Notes: generated by a model not told the origin, from the sequence alone. A stretch of 51,762 nt of DNA from Gammaproteobacteria bacterium (GCA_022823405.1 JAJDXD010000074.1:1-51762); one strand, 5' to 3'; positions 19,326 through 29,050 are shown, counted from the first letter of the stretch. A program made the numbers and translations.

Positions 19326-20255
19326 GTGACTGATTCTGTAGAATTGGAATCGATTGATGCGGAGCGCGTGGAGACTTACCTACGCACACTCCAGAACAAT
19401 ATTTGCCACGCGCTTGAATCTTTGTGCGAATCAGATCGATTTTTTGAAGACCGATGGGAGTACTCAGGTGGTGGAGGTGGTACAAGCAGGGTGCTTGAGA
19501 GAGGTGAAATTTTTGAGAAAGCGGGCGTAAATTTCTCGTCCATCCACGGTGTCAAATTACCGAAGGCTGCAACTGTAAAGCGAACTGACCTCAAAGACAA
19601 GCCATTTTCAGCCATGGGGGTTTCACTGGTGCTCCACCCAATGAACCCTTACGTACCCACCACTCACATGAATGTCCGGTTTATTCACGTCGACAAACGT
19701 AAGTGGTGGTTTGGTGGTGGCTTTGACCTGACGCCATACTATGGATTTGTTGAAGACGCGGTACACTGGCATCGAACAGCAGCTGATGCCTGTGAGGGTT
19801 TCGGTGAGGGATTGTATCTACGGTTGAAATCCTGGTGTGATGAGTACTTTTACCTGAAACACCGGGAGGAAGCGCGTGGTATTGGCGGAATCTTTTTTGA
19901 TGACTACACGGATGGTGGATTTGAGACTGCCTTCCGTTTCATGCAGAGTGTTGGAGACCATTTCTTAAAGGCTTATATTCCCATCGTTGAGCGGCGGCGC
20001 AGTTTATCCTATGGCAACCGGGAACGGGCGTTTCAATGCATGCGTCGCGGGCGTTATGTGGAATTCAACCTGGTATATGATCGAGGTACCCTTTTCGGGT
20101 TGCAATCTGGCGGGCGAACCGAGTCAATATTGATGTCTCTGCCACCTCAGGTCACCTGGAAATATGACTGGAAAGCTGAACCCGGAAGCGAAGAACATCG
20201 CTTGATTGACGACTTTCTTACTCCGCGCGATTGGATTTCAGTTCAATCCGGGTAA
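19326..20255 (+). CDS. hemF: oxygen-dependent coproporphyrinogen III oxidase
   Basis: HemF decarboxylates coproporphyrinogen III to protoporphyrinogen IX with oxygen, in heme synthesis. The 309-residue protein carries [26 protein letters not shown] and the C-terminal [18 protein letters not shown] and SILMSLPP motifs. The start is a GTG at 19326. An oxygen-using enzyme near a nitrate operon fits a facultative lifestyle; the oxygen-independent HemN is not in this window. Confidence 0.97.
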   Translation: MTDSVELESIDAERVETYLRTLQNNICHALESLCESDRFFEDRWEYSGGGGGTSRVLERGEIFEKAGVNFSSIHGVKLPKAATVKRTDLKDKPFSAMGVSLVLHPMNPYVPTTHMNVRFIHVDKRKWWFGGGFDLTPYYGFVEDAVHWHRTAADACEGFGEGLYLRLKSWCDEYFYLKHREEARGIGGIFFDDYTDGGFETAFRFMQSVGDHFLKAYIPIVERRRSLSYGNRERAFQCMRRGRYVEFNLVYDRGTLFGLQSGGRTESILMSLPPQVTWKYDWKAEPGSEEHRLIDDFLTPRDWISVQSG

Positions 20256-20256
20256 G

Positions 20257-21540
20257 ATGGGACAAATTTACTCACTCCTTTATCGGGTTCTGATCAATCT
20301 GCTGGTGCCAGTTGTGCTGGTCCGTTTTCTGATTCGGGGTATTACCCGTCGGGAATACTGGCAACGCTTGTCTGAACGAATCGGGTACCTTCCTTCGCAC
20401 CTGATTCCCGGGTCTATATGGATTCATGCCGTATCGGTCGGAGAGGTTAATGCGATACGGCCACTAGTTGAATACCTGCTTGAAAACTCCGATGTACCAA
20501 TACTTCTCAGCTGCGTTACACCAACCGGGTCAGCACAAATCAAAAGGCTATTTGGGTGTCGTGTTTCACAGGTTTACGCGCCGGTTGATAGCGGAATTGT
20601 TGTCAATCGGGCACTCGGTGCGGTTAAGCCTTGTGCAGTCATCATTGCTGAAACGGAATTGTGGCCCAATTTTTTGTGTGTATCGAGAGCACGAAAAATT
20701 CCTGTTGCCTTTGTTAATCTCAGACTTTCCGACACCACCTTTAGCAGAGCAAGGTTCTTTTTACCTTTATGCCGACAGGCACTCAAAAACGTGTCAGCGT
20801 TTTGCGTTCAGACAAAAGTGGATGCCGAGCGAATTACTGAGCTTGGTGCGAACAGCGACTCGGTACATGTGACGGGTAATCTCAAATTTGACATGGAAGC
20901 ACCTGACGGCATTCATGAAACTGGGGTTGCATTGAGAGAACGCTGGGGTGGCATAGGCCGACCGACAGTGGTGCTTGGTAGTTCACATGAAGGTGAAGAA
21001 ACCCGATTTTTGAAGTTGATGATTGAATTGCGAGTGGATTTTCCAGAATTGATTTCAGTGATTGTGCCGCGGCACCCAGAACGTTTCAATCGAGTGTTTC
21101 GACAAATTTCTGACTGTGGGTTTTCCGTTTCTCGGGTTAGTGAGTGGCAGGGTGATAGCAAGGTTAACGCGGATGTGATACTTGTGGACTCAATGGGAAA
21201 GTTGCTAGAGTATTACGCCGCATCAGATATCGCGATAGTGGGTGGCAGTTTTGTAGCGGTCGGGGGTCACAATGTGCTGGAGCCCATTCTGGTTGGAACG
21301 CCTGTGGTGTTTGGTTCTGACATGTCGAACTTTCGCGAAATATCGCGGCTGGTGCTTGATAGTGGTGCTGGAGAAAGGGTAAATGACTTTACAGCCCTCA
21401 AGTCAGCCCTGAGTCGACTATTGCAAGATTCGGATTTGAGGAAACTACGGGCCAATAATGGAAGCCGACTACTTGAAAGAAACCGCGGTGCGCTGCAGCG
21501 AACGACTCGCCACTTGGAAAAGATATTGAAACTGAACTAA
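20257..21540 (+). CDS. waaA: 3-deoxy-D-manno-octulosonic acid (Kdo) transferase
   Basis: WaaA adds Kdo to lipid A precursor at the inner membrane, showing a Gram-negative envelope. The frame is open from 20206, inside hemF, but the ATG at 20257 directly after the hemF stop is the natural start, giving 427 residues. Motifs are SVGEVNAIRPL (with the catalytic-site glutamate), GSSHEGEE, VPRHPERF and VGGHNVLEP. It ends three bases from the convergent tolC-like gene, leaving no room for a separate terminator. Confidence 0.95.
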   Translation: MGQIYSLLYRVLINLLVPVVLVRFLIRGITRREYWQRLSERIGYLPSHLIPGSIWIHAVSVGEVNAIRPLVEYLLENSDVPILLSCVTPTGSAQIKRLFGCRVSQVYAPVDSGIVVNRALGAVKPCAVIIAETELWPNFLCVSRARKIPVAFVNLRLSDTTFSRARFFLPLCRQALKNVSAFCVQTKVDAERITELGANSDSVHVTGNLKFDMEAPDGIHETGVALRERWGGIGRPTVVLGSSHEGEETRFLKLMIELRVDFPELISVIVPRHPERFNRVFRQISDCGFSVSRVSEWQGDSKVNADVILVDSMGKLLEYYAASDIAIVGGSFVAVGGHNVLEPILVGTPVVFGSDMSNFREISRLVLDSGAGERVNDFTALKSALSRLLQDSDLRKLRANNGSRLLERNRGALQRTTRHLEKILKLN

Positions 21541-21543
21541 GCG

Positions 21544-22857
21544 TTAGTGTAGCAGATTGTTCAGTGCCTGCAGGTCGCTGAGATCAAGTGTGCCGGCAAC
21601 TAGTTCCAGTGCGATCAGGCTGCGCAGATAGGCATAGCGAGCTTCCAGCAACGCTCGCCTGGCTTCAAACAAATCCTGTTGTGCATCCAGTACTTCCAGC
21701 GAAGTGACCAGTCCAACATCGTAGTTACTTTGCGTCAGATCATACGAGCTTTGCACCGCATTGACCGCAACTTCCAGGGCATCAATTTGTTCGATAAGAC
21801 TGGTTGCACTACGAAATGTGCTTGATGTAAGTGTAGCAGTTCGAGTTCTAAGCGCCTTCAGTTGCTGCAGTTCTGCTTCATACTGCAGTGTGGCTTGCTT
21901 TCTCAGCCTTGATTCCGCACCACCTGCGGAGAATGACTTTGAAATTGTTATCGATGCAACTGAATGGTCTATCAACGAGTCAGTGTCGCCGAGTCTGTCA
22001 TTGATGCGAAAATTCAGACGGGCCGCAAAATCGTAGTCGGAAGTAGCCAATTGGATCGACCGTTCAGCAATATTGACCTGAACCTGCTGAATTTCGAGGT
22101 CGATATTGTTCTTTAAAGCCAGTTCAGTCCAATCTTCCACCTGCCCGGACTTCATACTTGGCGTGGGGGCATCTTCATTTAGTTGATCAATGTCGGATGC
22201 ACGGTGTCCGATCAATTCGGATAGTGCCAGAATTGCGTTTTCAACCGCAGTTTCTGCCATGATGACACTGGCATTCGCCAATGCGAGTCGCGATTCAGCA
22301 ATTCTAACATCAGTTTCGGTGCCAACTCCAGCATCCCGTCGCACCACTGCATGATCGAGCAAAACTTCAATGGATGTAATTTCGCTTCGATTCGTTTCAA
22401 GTGTATCTTGGGCGGCGAGCACATTGAAGTACGCATCGACAACCTGCTTAAATAGGTTGGTCTGTGCTTTTCTGTAAATCAGGCTGGCGAGAATTTCTTG
22501 TTGTTCCGAGAATTTCAGCCCGGCGCCAAGACTCTCTCTCCAAAGAGTCTGAGATAGCGTCACATTAGCGCTGTTTGTTCTGGTGTCGGCACCAATAAAC
22601 TTGTTTTTTCTCTCTGACATTGCGCCGATTGTGACAGTCGGAAAAACGCTGACGGCTTTGGTAATGTCAAGATTGAGCTCACCAGCTTGTGATTCGAGTT
22701 TTGCTGCGGCAAGCTCAGAACTGTTTTGGACTGCCAATTCATAACTTTCAATTAGATCGATGGGAAAGGCGGGTCTAGCGAACAGCATGACTAATGCTGT
22801 CAGCAGCGCACAAATCAGTGAGGTTACTCTTTGTATTGAATTTCTCCGCACAATCAA
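21544..22857 (-). CDS. TolC-family outer membrane efflux protein
   Basis: This 437-residue protein has an N-terminal signal peptide (about residues 12-33) and two repeats rich in helical coiled coil, as in TolC trimers that form the outer membrane channel of efflux pumps and type I secretion. The segment starting IDLIESYELAVQNSSEL and the C-terminal YDVGLVTSLEVLDAQQDLFEA are family-typical. It overlaps the pcm stop by four bases and so shares its operon. No inner membrane pump genes are adjacent, so it may serve several systems. Confidence 0.92.
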   Translation of the reverse strand: MIVRRNSIQRVTSLICALLTALVMLFARPAFPIDLIESYELAVQNSSELAAAKLESQAGELNLDITKAVSVFPTVTIGAMSERKNKFIGADTRTNSANVTLSQTLWRESLGAGLKFSEQQEILASLIYRKAQTNLFKQVVDAYFNVLAAQDTLETNRSEITSIEVLLDHAVVRRDAGVGTETDVRIAESRLALANASVIMAETAVENAILALSELIGHRASDIDQLNEDAPTPSMKSGQVEDWTELALKNNIDLEIQQVQVNIAERSIQLATSDYDFAARLNFRINDRLGDTDSLIDHSVASITISKSFSAGGAESRLRKQATLQYEAELQQLKALRTRTATLTSSTFRSATSLIEQIDALEVAVNAVQSSYDLTQSNYDVGLVTSLEVLDAQQDLFEARRALLEARYAYLRSLIALELVAGTLDLSDLQALNNLLH

Positions 22858-23513
22858 AACACAAAGCGATTTGGTTGTTCAATATTGTCGAGAGGTGGAA
22901 GGACTGTTTCAAACAGGTAATCGGTATGCCAACTTTCTGCGTCAACTCTTCTGACCCGAATGGCGTTCATTACAGGTCCATCGCCCACCACTGCGACCAA
23001 TCTTCCGCCTATGCACAACAAATCGAGATAGCCTTGCGGTAATTGAATGACGGAGCCTGAGACAAAAATGGTTTGGTATTCAATATCCGATTTCCAGCCT
23101 CGCCCCGCATCGCCGTGAATCACATCAACATTTTTGATGTTGTTGGTTAGTAGGTTCAAGGCTGCCAGTTCAACCAGTGATTCTCGGTACTCAATGGTAT
23201 GCACCTCCAACGCTGTCTGTGCTAAAAGCGCAGCAACATAACCGGTACCTGCACCAATTTCAAGCGCGAAATCATCCCGTTCCGGTGCAAGTTCCTGCAA
23301 AAGCCGAGCTTCCACTTTCGGTTGCATCATGACTTGGCCATCACCAATAGGAATCTGCATGTCGGCAAACGCCAGGTGGCGATGCTGTTTAGGAACAAAG
23401 TTCTCGCGCGGTACGGCTGCGATCGTTTCGAGAATCTGTGAACTTAAAACATTCCAAGGCCGAATCTGCTGTTCGACCATATTGAATTTTGCGAGATCCA
23501 GGTCCATGTTCAA
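22854..23513 (-). CDS. pcm: protein-L-isoaspartate O-methyltransferase family protein
   Basis: The 219-residue protein has the class I SAM-binding motif EIGAGTGYVAALLAQ and the PCMT-type upstream segments PRENFVPKQHR and GDGQVMMQPKVEARLLQEL. The family repairs isoaspartyl residues, but copies next to tolC are somewhat divergent from the surE-linked Pcm and their substrate is less sure. It is the first gene of a two-gene operon with the TolC-like protein. Confidence 0.85.
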   Translation of the reverse strand: MNMDLDLAKFNMVEQQIRPWNVLSSQILETIAAVPRENFVPKQHRHLAFADMQIPIGDGQVMMQPKVEARLLQELAPERDDFALEIGAGTGYVAALLAQTALEVHTIEYRESLVELAALNLLTNNIKNVDVIHGDAGRGWKSDIEYQTIFVSGSVIQLPQGYLDLLCIGGRLVAVVGDGPVMNAIRVRRVDAESWHTDYLFETVLPPLDNIEQPNRFVF

Positions 23514-23911
23514 TCGGAAGGAGTGTCAATCCAATTTTGGGCTATTCAGACAAATTTTAATTCGATAACCAGTTAGGAATGCTACAGAATTGATTGATGC
23601 CCAATTGTGTATTCATATGAAGCACGCCTACAACGACTGAATGACAACGAAGAAGACCAAAACGAAGATTCGAAATTTTTGCCTGAAGAGATTGAAACCG
23701 GTCATATGCCACCATTACGGTATTGTGCCGAACGCGATATCAGGGTTAGGTACGAACGTCACATACTGCTATAGTAGTATTGAAAAAGTCCAGAAGAGTA
23801 AAATGCGAATATAGAACGGACTGGAAATGAATCCGTAGATACGAGTATAGTGAAGTTTGCGAACAATTGGATGCTGCATAGTTTCAACACAGTTAATTTT
23901 CAAGAATCAAA
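23514..23911. other. non-coding region between divergent pcm and MarR genes
   Basis: These 398 bases hold promoters for both directions. No reading frame here looks coding. The notable element is an 18-base near-palindrome at 23763-23780, listed separately. Confidence 0.5.
23763..23780. promoter_or_regulatory. 18-base near-perfect palindrome, candidate MarR operator
   Basis: ATACTGCTATAGTAGTAT reads the same on both strands apart from one symmetric position, so 16 of 18 bases are symmetric. It lies 131 bases before the MarR-family gene. MarR dimers bind palindromes of about this size near their own genes. No second copy was seen. Confidence 0.45.
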
Positions 23912-24346
23912 ATGCTCAACAAACCGGAAAAAGTTATCGAATCTGCCTACCTTGCGGTGGCGACCAAATTCGAGGAGTGTCTGAGAGTTAAGGGAACAAC
24001 TCCGAGCACTTGGCGGGTAATTGAGACACTCAACGAAAATCCCGGACTCACATTAAAGGAACTTTCCCAGCAGACCGATATCAAGATTCCCGCACTGTCC
24101 AAACTGGTGGATCGATTGGTCCGAAACGCTCTGATTCATCGTAAACAAAGCAAAGTGGACCGGCGCAGTATTCAGCTATTTATTTCTGATCACGGCAAGG
24201 ATACCTTGGAAAAATGCCTTCCTGAAGTACGAGCTTTTCGAGCATTGATTTCAGAAGTGTTGGATTCGCATACACGCGTCGTGCTTGAAAAACTGGAACG
24301 CATTGATCAGAAGCCCGTTGTAGTCACCCCGTCTTCTCAAGAGTGA
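23912..24346 (+). CDS. MarR-family transcriptional regulator
   Basis: A 144-residue winged helix protein. The recognition part reads LTLKELSQQTDIKIPALSKLV (in two overlapping helices), followed by a wing with KVDRRSIQLFISDHGK, as in MarR proteins where DxRxxxxxLT is the hallmark. MarR proteins usually repress nearby catabolic or efflux genes and release DNA on binding an aromatic or other small acid. It is the first gene of the accessory cluster and reads toward the AmiC-like and amide genes, so it is the likely switch for the cluster. Confidence 0.88.
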   Translation: MLNKPEKVIESAYLAVATKFEECLRVKGTTPSTWRVIETLNENPGLTLKELSQQTDIKIPALSKLVDRLVRNALIHRKQSKVDRRSIQLFISDHGKDTLEKCLPEVRAFRALISEVLDSHTRVVLEKLERIDQKPVVVTPSSQE

Positions 24347-24454
24347 ACGACCGAGGTTGAGTTCAACGAAAATCCCAATGTATGATTTACGATTCGTTAA
24401 TTGAGTTAGACCAATTGGACATCTGCGTTCACTATTGGCGATGTAATTATTCGT

Positions 24455-25597
24455 ATGAGAACATATTCGGCCAGTCGCAATAAGGCTAGTAGATTAACAG
24501 GCCAGCAGTTCGCTCCGCCAGTGGAGAGAAAGATATTCGTACTTGGTTTATTTGTTCCTCAAAGTGGTCCAGCTGGGATTTGGGGACCTTCCTGTCGTGC
24601 ATGTGGCGAACTAGCCGTTCATGAGATCAATGCCGCAGGAGGGATTCTGGGTATGGAGGTGGTTCCCCACATCGTCGATTCTGGTGGGGATCCGCAAAAG
24701 GTGGCGAGATTGGCCAAAGTTCTTTCCAATACGCATGTAATTGACGCGATCGTTGGCATGCATACCTCTGACGTCAGGGAAGCTATCGTAGAAAGTCTGA
24801 AAGGTCGCATTCCATATATCTACACCCCGCTATATGAAGGTGGTGTGAATTCCAGGCACGTTTGTTGCATTGGCGAAACGCCGCAGACTCAATTGTTTCC
24901 GGCAGTTTCATGGTTTCTGACCCAACATCGTTCGCAACGCTGGGCCTTAATTGGCAACGATTACGTTTGGCCACATCGCAGCCATAAACTCACTCATCGT
25001 CTTCTGGAGTTATTTGGAGCGAGTGTAGTGTTTGAAACATACCATCCCTTAGGCACCAAGAAATTTGAGAAATCTCTTCAAGGACTGGAAGAACATCGAC
25101 CCGATGTTGCGCTTTTGTCACTCGTGGGCGACGATAGCGTAAGATTTAATCGGGAATTCTCCCGTGCTGGATTAGCGACGCATACGATTCGCCTATCGTG
25201 CGCTGTTGAAGAGAACATGCTGCTCGGAATTGGCGCAGACCATACAGAGAGATTGTTCTGTTCATCAGGATATTTCAATCAGATTCCATCCGTGGCCAAT
25301 GAAAAATTCAAAGAGTCTTATCATCAGCATTTTGGAGAATCCGCCCCGACTCTTAATGCACTTGCTGAATCAGTTTACGAAGGTGCCCATTTTCTTGCCA
25401 AATGTTTTCAGGACGGCAGATACCAGATGAGCACTAGACACACTATAAGTTCAGAATCTGATTCCAGGTATGAGCATTCAGTACCCGGACCAAGGCAGGC
25501 GCGCTGGCAGAGTCAGAAGAAATCAGTAACTTGTCCTGTTTACCTTGCTGAAGCCGAAGGTTATGAGTTTGCAGTGCAGGAGGTGCTGAACCCATAA
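24455..25597 (+). CDS. AmiC/UrtA-like type I binding protein without signal peptide
   Basis: This 380-residue protein has the periplasmic-binding type I fold of AmiC and UrtA. Similar landmarks are the ligand-site segment PYIYTPLYEGG near residue 120, GETPQTQLFPAVSWFL, and ALIGNDYVWPHRSHKLTHRL. There is no export signal: the N-terminus is polar and basic (MRTYSASRNKASRL). That suggests a cytoplasmic sensor, like AmiC of Pseudomonas, which senses amides and controls AmiR. No AmiR-like antiterminator is nearby. It may bind the transported amide or acid and act through the MarR protein or an RNA element. The role is inferred. Confidence 0.72.
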   Translation: MRTYSASRNKASRLTGQQFAPPVERKIFVLGLFVPQSGPAGIWGPSCRACGELAVHEINAAGGILGMEVVPHIVDSGGDPQKVARLAKVLSNTHVIDAIVGMHTSDVREAIVESLKGRIPYIYTPLYEGGVNSRHVCCIGETPQTQLFPAVSWFLTQHRSQRWALIGNDYVWPHRSHKLTHRLLELFGASVVFETYHPLGTKKFEKSLQGLEEHRPDVALLSLVGDDSVRFNREFSRAGLATHTIRLSCAVEENMLLGIGADHTERLFCSSGYFNQIPSVANEKFKESYHQHFGESAPTLNALAESVYEGAHFLAKCFQDGRYQMSTRHTISSESDSRYEHSVPGPRQARWQSQKKSVTCPVYLAEAEGYEFAVQEVLNP

Positions 25598-26206
25598 TTC
25601 TGTGTCGGCAGTAGAGCCCGATTCAATGTGAAGATCTGTCTTCGCGCGGCAGATACGCCCTTCAAAAGGCTGAATTTTAACAACCCTGTTTGAAGAGAGA
25701 TCTGTCAATAAAGTCTTCCTCACTTTACCTTCCCAACCACAACCAATTCTCAGAGCAAACTCAAACTAAATTTGACAGAAGCGTTCTGTTTCTGAAGGGC
25801 ACCCGTTCCATACTGAACAACTTCAGAATACAACAGCTGCGCTTTTGCAAGCAGTGTTCAGTTTAGTGTTTCAAATGCTGTGGCCCCGGCCGCTGTCCCT
25901 CCGCTGCGCTAGATTCAGTCTTAAGTTGCTGTACTGACAGTCAACCCAGTCTGCAAGAGTACATTACAAGCTTTCGGTATATGTCCGCTGGTTCTTCAAA
26001 ATTTCAATGGGAAATTGAGGATCCAGTAATTACCGAAATCCTAATTCAAATATTAATTGAAATGGAAATAATATATATTGCAACTATTATGTTCAACTAT
26101 TGATTCATGATGAAGATCAATCTTTTCGAAGCTTATTGCATGGGTTGATATTCAGCGTAGTCACTAATTCTTCGGACGTTTATTCCGAGCGGCGGGAGGA
26201 AAAAAT
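25598..26206. other. 609-base non-coding region before the flotillin-ABC operon
   Basis: This is the longest gap in the window. Its first half has mixed composition and no visible coding frame. From about 26010 it is AT-rich and probably holds the main promoter of the downstream operon. Two inverted repeats (26045-26061 and 26099-26121) lie there. A GGGAGG ribosome binding site precedes the ATG at 26207. No clear sigma-54 site or terminator was found. Confidence 0.5.
26045..26121. promoter_or_regulatory. two inverted repeats in the operon promoter region
   Basis: TTCAA/TTGAA arms (26045-26049 and 26057-26061) around 7 bases, and ATTGAT/ATCAAT arms (26099-26104 and 26116-26121) around 11 bases. 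Between them is an AT-rich run. They may be regulator sites or chance in AT-rich sequence. The second has FNR-like half-sites but the wrong spacing. Confidence 0.25.
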
Positions 26207-27775
26207 ATGGAGTGGGCAATTACTGTCGTCCTGACTTTACTTTTAGTTGTGATTGCAATCGCTGTTCTAAATCGGTTCTATCACAAAGGATCGCGGGATC
26301 GCGCATTGATTCGAACGGGCGCGGGTGGTCAGAAGACAGTGATGGACGCGGGATGTTTAGTTCTACCGTTTCTTCATCAGGTGGAAGTAGTAGATATGCG
26401 TACATTTTATGTCGATATATCCAGGCGGGGTGAGCACTCCCTATTGACTAGCGACCGACTAAGGGTCGATGTCAATGTTGCATTCCATGTACGGGTGATT
26501 CCTACCAAGGATGGAATTGCAACAGCTGCTCAAACCATTGGTGCACGGTCACTTTCAACAGAGCGACTTAGTGAATTTCTGCGTGGCCGTTTCTTTGATG
26601 CCATGCAGGCCGTAGCAGCGGCGCGGACAATGGACGAGCTTCATGAAAATCGACCTTTATTTGCCAGTGAAGTGGCAGACTTGCTGCGGTCCGGTATCGA
26701 AAACATAGGACTACAGCTTGAATCTGTATCTGTTACGGAACTAGACCAAACCCCATTTTCAGCTTTGGATGAAAACAACGCGTTCAATGCCGTTGGAATG
26801 CGGCGACTCGCCGAAATAATTACCACAAACCGTCGTAAGCGTAAGGAAATCGAAGCAAACGCGGAGACAGCCATTCGACGTACCGAACTGGAAACCACCA
26901 AAACCCGCTTGGCTTTGGAACTGGAACAGGAGCAGGCGGAGTCTGAAAAATCGATCAAGTCGGAACAATTGAGTTCTGAAAACTCACGTCGTACTGCGGA
27001 AGAGCGGGAGCGCGCCCAATCCGCGGCTGGACTTGCTCGTCTGGCCGGGGAGTCGGAGGTGCGACGCGCAGAGATTGAACGGGATCGTGAATTGAGAACA
27101 GAAGAAATCCTTTCTCTTAAGGTTGTGGAAGAGAACAGAATCAATAGCCAGATCGAATTGGCTGCCCGTCGCAGTGAAGAATCAACGGCTTTAGCGCAGA
27201 CAGAGCTCAGCAAAAGAGCGGTTGTCGCTGCGGAAGAGGAGACTAAGCGTGAGAGACGCAGACTAGCGACTGAAAGTGAAGGAATCATTGAGGCACTGAA
27301 AGCCGAGCAGGAAGCTGCAGTTGAAATTGAACGTGCTAAATCCAGTGCAGCAGCGGCAATGATTACAGCGGAAAACCAGGACAGAATCGCTGACCTCCAG
27401 ACTGAAAGAGAGAGAAAGAAAACACAGGTACACGTTGAGAAGCGTAATGCAATGATTGAAGCTGAAAATGCAATTAGCGCTCCTCTGCAGGCCATGAAAT
27501 TAGAGGAACAGCGTCTGCAAATCTTACCCGAGATGGCTGCACGGATGGCCCAGCCTCTTGAAAAGATCGGAAAAATTAATATCAACCAGATTTCTGGTCT
27601 CTCAAGGGAGTCGGCAGGAGGAGAGCGTTCTGGTGGTTTAGGTTCAGCCGTAGACGATGTATTGGACCTGGCTTTCCGCATGCCGGCGATTCGCAAACTA
27701 GGTGAGGCCGTTGGAACTGAAATTGCAATTGATCCAACTAAAGAATCCGATAGCGACGAGAAGAATCAAACCTAA
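26207..27775 (+). CDS. flotillin-like SPFH/Band 7 membrane protein
   Basis: The 522-residue protein has one N-terminal membrane segment (about residues 4-22) and an SPFH domain from about 27 to 190. A long charged, alanine-rich coiled coil runs from about 200 to 450, packed with Glu, Arg and Ala, and the tail is polar. This is the flotillin/YuaF-partner plan; flotillins form large oligomers that organise membrane microdomains. No NfeD-like partner gene is adjacent. Instead it directly precedes, by 39 bases, the ABC binding protein gene, so it is probably part of the transporter operon. A scaffold role for the ABC-amidase complex is inferred from position only. Confidence 0.85.
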   Translation: MEWAITVVLTLLLVVIAIAVLNRFYHKGSRDRALIRTGAGGQKTVMDAGCLVLPFLHQVEVVDMRTFYVDISRRGEHSLLTSDRLRVDVNVAFHVRVIPTKDGIATAAQTIGARSLSTERLSEFLRGRFFDAMQAVAAARTMDELHENRPLFASEVADLLRSGIENIGLQLESVSVTELDQTPFSALDENNAFNAVGMRRLAEIITTNRRKRKEIEANAETAIRRTELETTKTRLALELEQEQAESEKSIKSEQLSSENSRRTAEERERAQSAAGLARLAGESEVRRAEIERDRELRTEEILSLKVVEENRINSQIELAARRSEESTALAQTELSKRAVVAAEEETKRERRRLATESEGIIEALKAEQEAAVEIERAKSSAAAAMITAENQDRIADLQTERERKKTQVHVEKRNAMIEAENAISAPLQAMKLEEQRLQILPEMAARMAQPLEKIGKININQISGLSRESAGGERSGGLGSAVDDVLDLAFRMPAIRKLGEAVGTEIAIDPTKESDSDEKNQT

Positions 27776-27814
27776 ATCATTCTTAAACAATCACTTACAC
27801 ATTTCGGAGGAACG

Positions 27815-29050
27815 ATGAATATTAATCGACGAAATTTCTTGATCGGTACTGGCTCAGCGGTTGGTGCACTGATGGCGGTACCGTATATTTCTCATGCACA
27901 ATCCAAACCGATCCGATTGGGAATGCTGCTTGACACTTCTGGGCCATTCAGTGCGTATGGAATTCCGATGGAAAAAGCCTCTCAATTGGCTGTGGAATCC
28001 ATCAATGAGGGTGGAGGACTACTGGGAAGAGAAGTAGAAATCGTATTTCGAGACACCCAGTCAGATATGGCTAACTATACGACATTCGCTAATCAAATGG
28101 TGAGACAGGGGTTGGACGTATTTCATGGTGGAATTCTGTCTGCTTCCCGAGAGGCTATTCGACAGACACTACGGCAGCGAGAGATTCCTTACTTCTATAA
28201 CGTTCTGTATGAAGGTGGAGTGTGTGACGGAAACACCTTTGTGACGGGTACAACGCCAGCTCAGCAGGTTGAAGCCTTAATCCCCCACGCCATGAACGCT
28301 TATGGAGCAAAAAAACTGTACGTGCTCGCAGCAAACTACAACTATGGCCAAATTACTGCTGCCTGGGTTAAGAGGTATGCAGAACAAAACGGTGCGACTG
28401 ATGTTGAGGTAGAGTTTTTCGATTTAAGCGACGGTGAATTTGGCCCTGCTGCAATTGCAAAAATTCAGGAGTCAGGAAGTGACCTGGTTGTATCGGTACT
28501 GGTCGGCGCGGCTCAACTGAGTTTCTACAGCGAGTGGTTGGGTTCGGGTATGCTTGCCAACCCTGATGTTCACTTGATATCGACTACATTTGGTGTTGGC
28601 AACGAACACAAGGTGTTGCCTGCGGCACAAAGTGATGGCATGCTTGTCGCCAATAACTGGGCTCCGCAAAATGATTCTGCTGAAAACAAAGCATTTCTTG
28701 AGGCATGGGCAGCAAAACACGGAAACACGGATGATATTCATGAAATCGCTGTATCTCAATACCAGGGCATATTGTTATGGGCACATGCAGTCGAACAAGC
28801 TGGATCGGTTGAACGATCGGCCATAACCCAAGTACTGGAAAGTGGAGCTTCAATTGTTGGTCCATCTGGAAAAGTGGAAATGGACCCCGCCACTCACCAC
28901 TGTAAACTGGACATTCATGTCATGGAGATCCAAAACCAGCAGATGAATATTGTTAAGAGTTTTGCGCAAAGAGAGCCGGTGGATACCCAGAGTGTCTGCA
29001 ATCTGACTGAAAATCCTGACTCAAATGTCCAATATGAAATTACTCTTTAA
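27815..29050 (+). CDS. ABC transporter periplasmic binding protein, urea/amide type
   Basis: The 411-residue protein starts with a likely Tat signal (NRRNFLIGTGSAVGALMAV, ending SHAQ) and then the type I binding fold of the UrtA/AmiC/FmdD group: PIRLGMLLDTSGPFSAYG, PYFYNVLYEGGVCDG and TGTTPAQQVEALIP. These families bind urea, short amides or branched amino acids. The ligand-site segment YEGG is shared with the AmiC-like protein upstream, so both may bind related molecules. It has a GGAGG ribosome binding site. A strong hairpin follows the gene. Confidence 0.87.
   Translation: MNINRRNFLIGTGSAVGALMAVPYISHAQSKPIRLGMLLDTSGPFSAYGIPMEKASQLAVESINEGGGLLGREVEIVFRDTQSDMANYTTFANQMVRQGLDVFHGGILSASREAIRQTLRQREIPYFYNVLYEGGVCDGNTFVTGTTPAQQVEALIPHAMNAYGAKKLYVLAANYNYGQITAAWVKRYAEQNGATDVEVEFFDLSDGEFGPAAIAKIQESGSDLVVSVLVGAAQLSFYSEWLGSGMLANPDVHLISTTFGVGNEHKVLPAAQSDGMLVANNWAPQNDSAENKAFLEAWAAKHGNTDDIHEIAVSQYQGILLWAHAVEQAGSVERSAITQVLESGASIVGPSGKVEMDPATHHCKLDIHVMEIQNQQMNIVKSFAQREPVDTQSVCNLTENPDSNVQYEITL

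Noticed and set aside
26641..27696. 351-codon open frame on the minus strand inside the flotillin-like gene
   Set aside because: It is Ser/Arg/Ala-rich with no recognisable domain and arises from the repetitive Glu/Ala/Arg codons of the coiled coil on the other strand.
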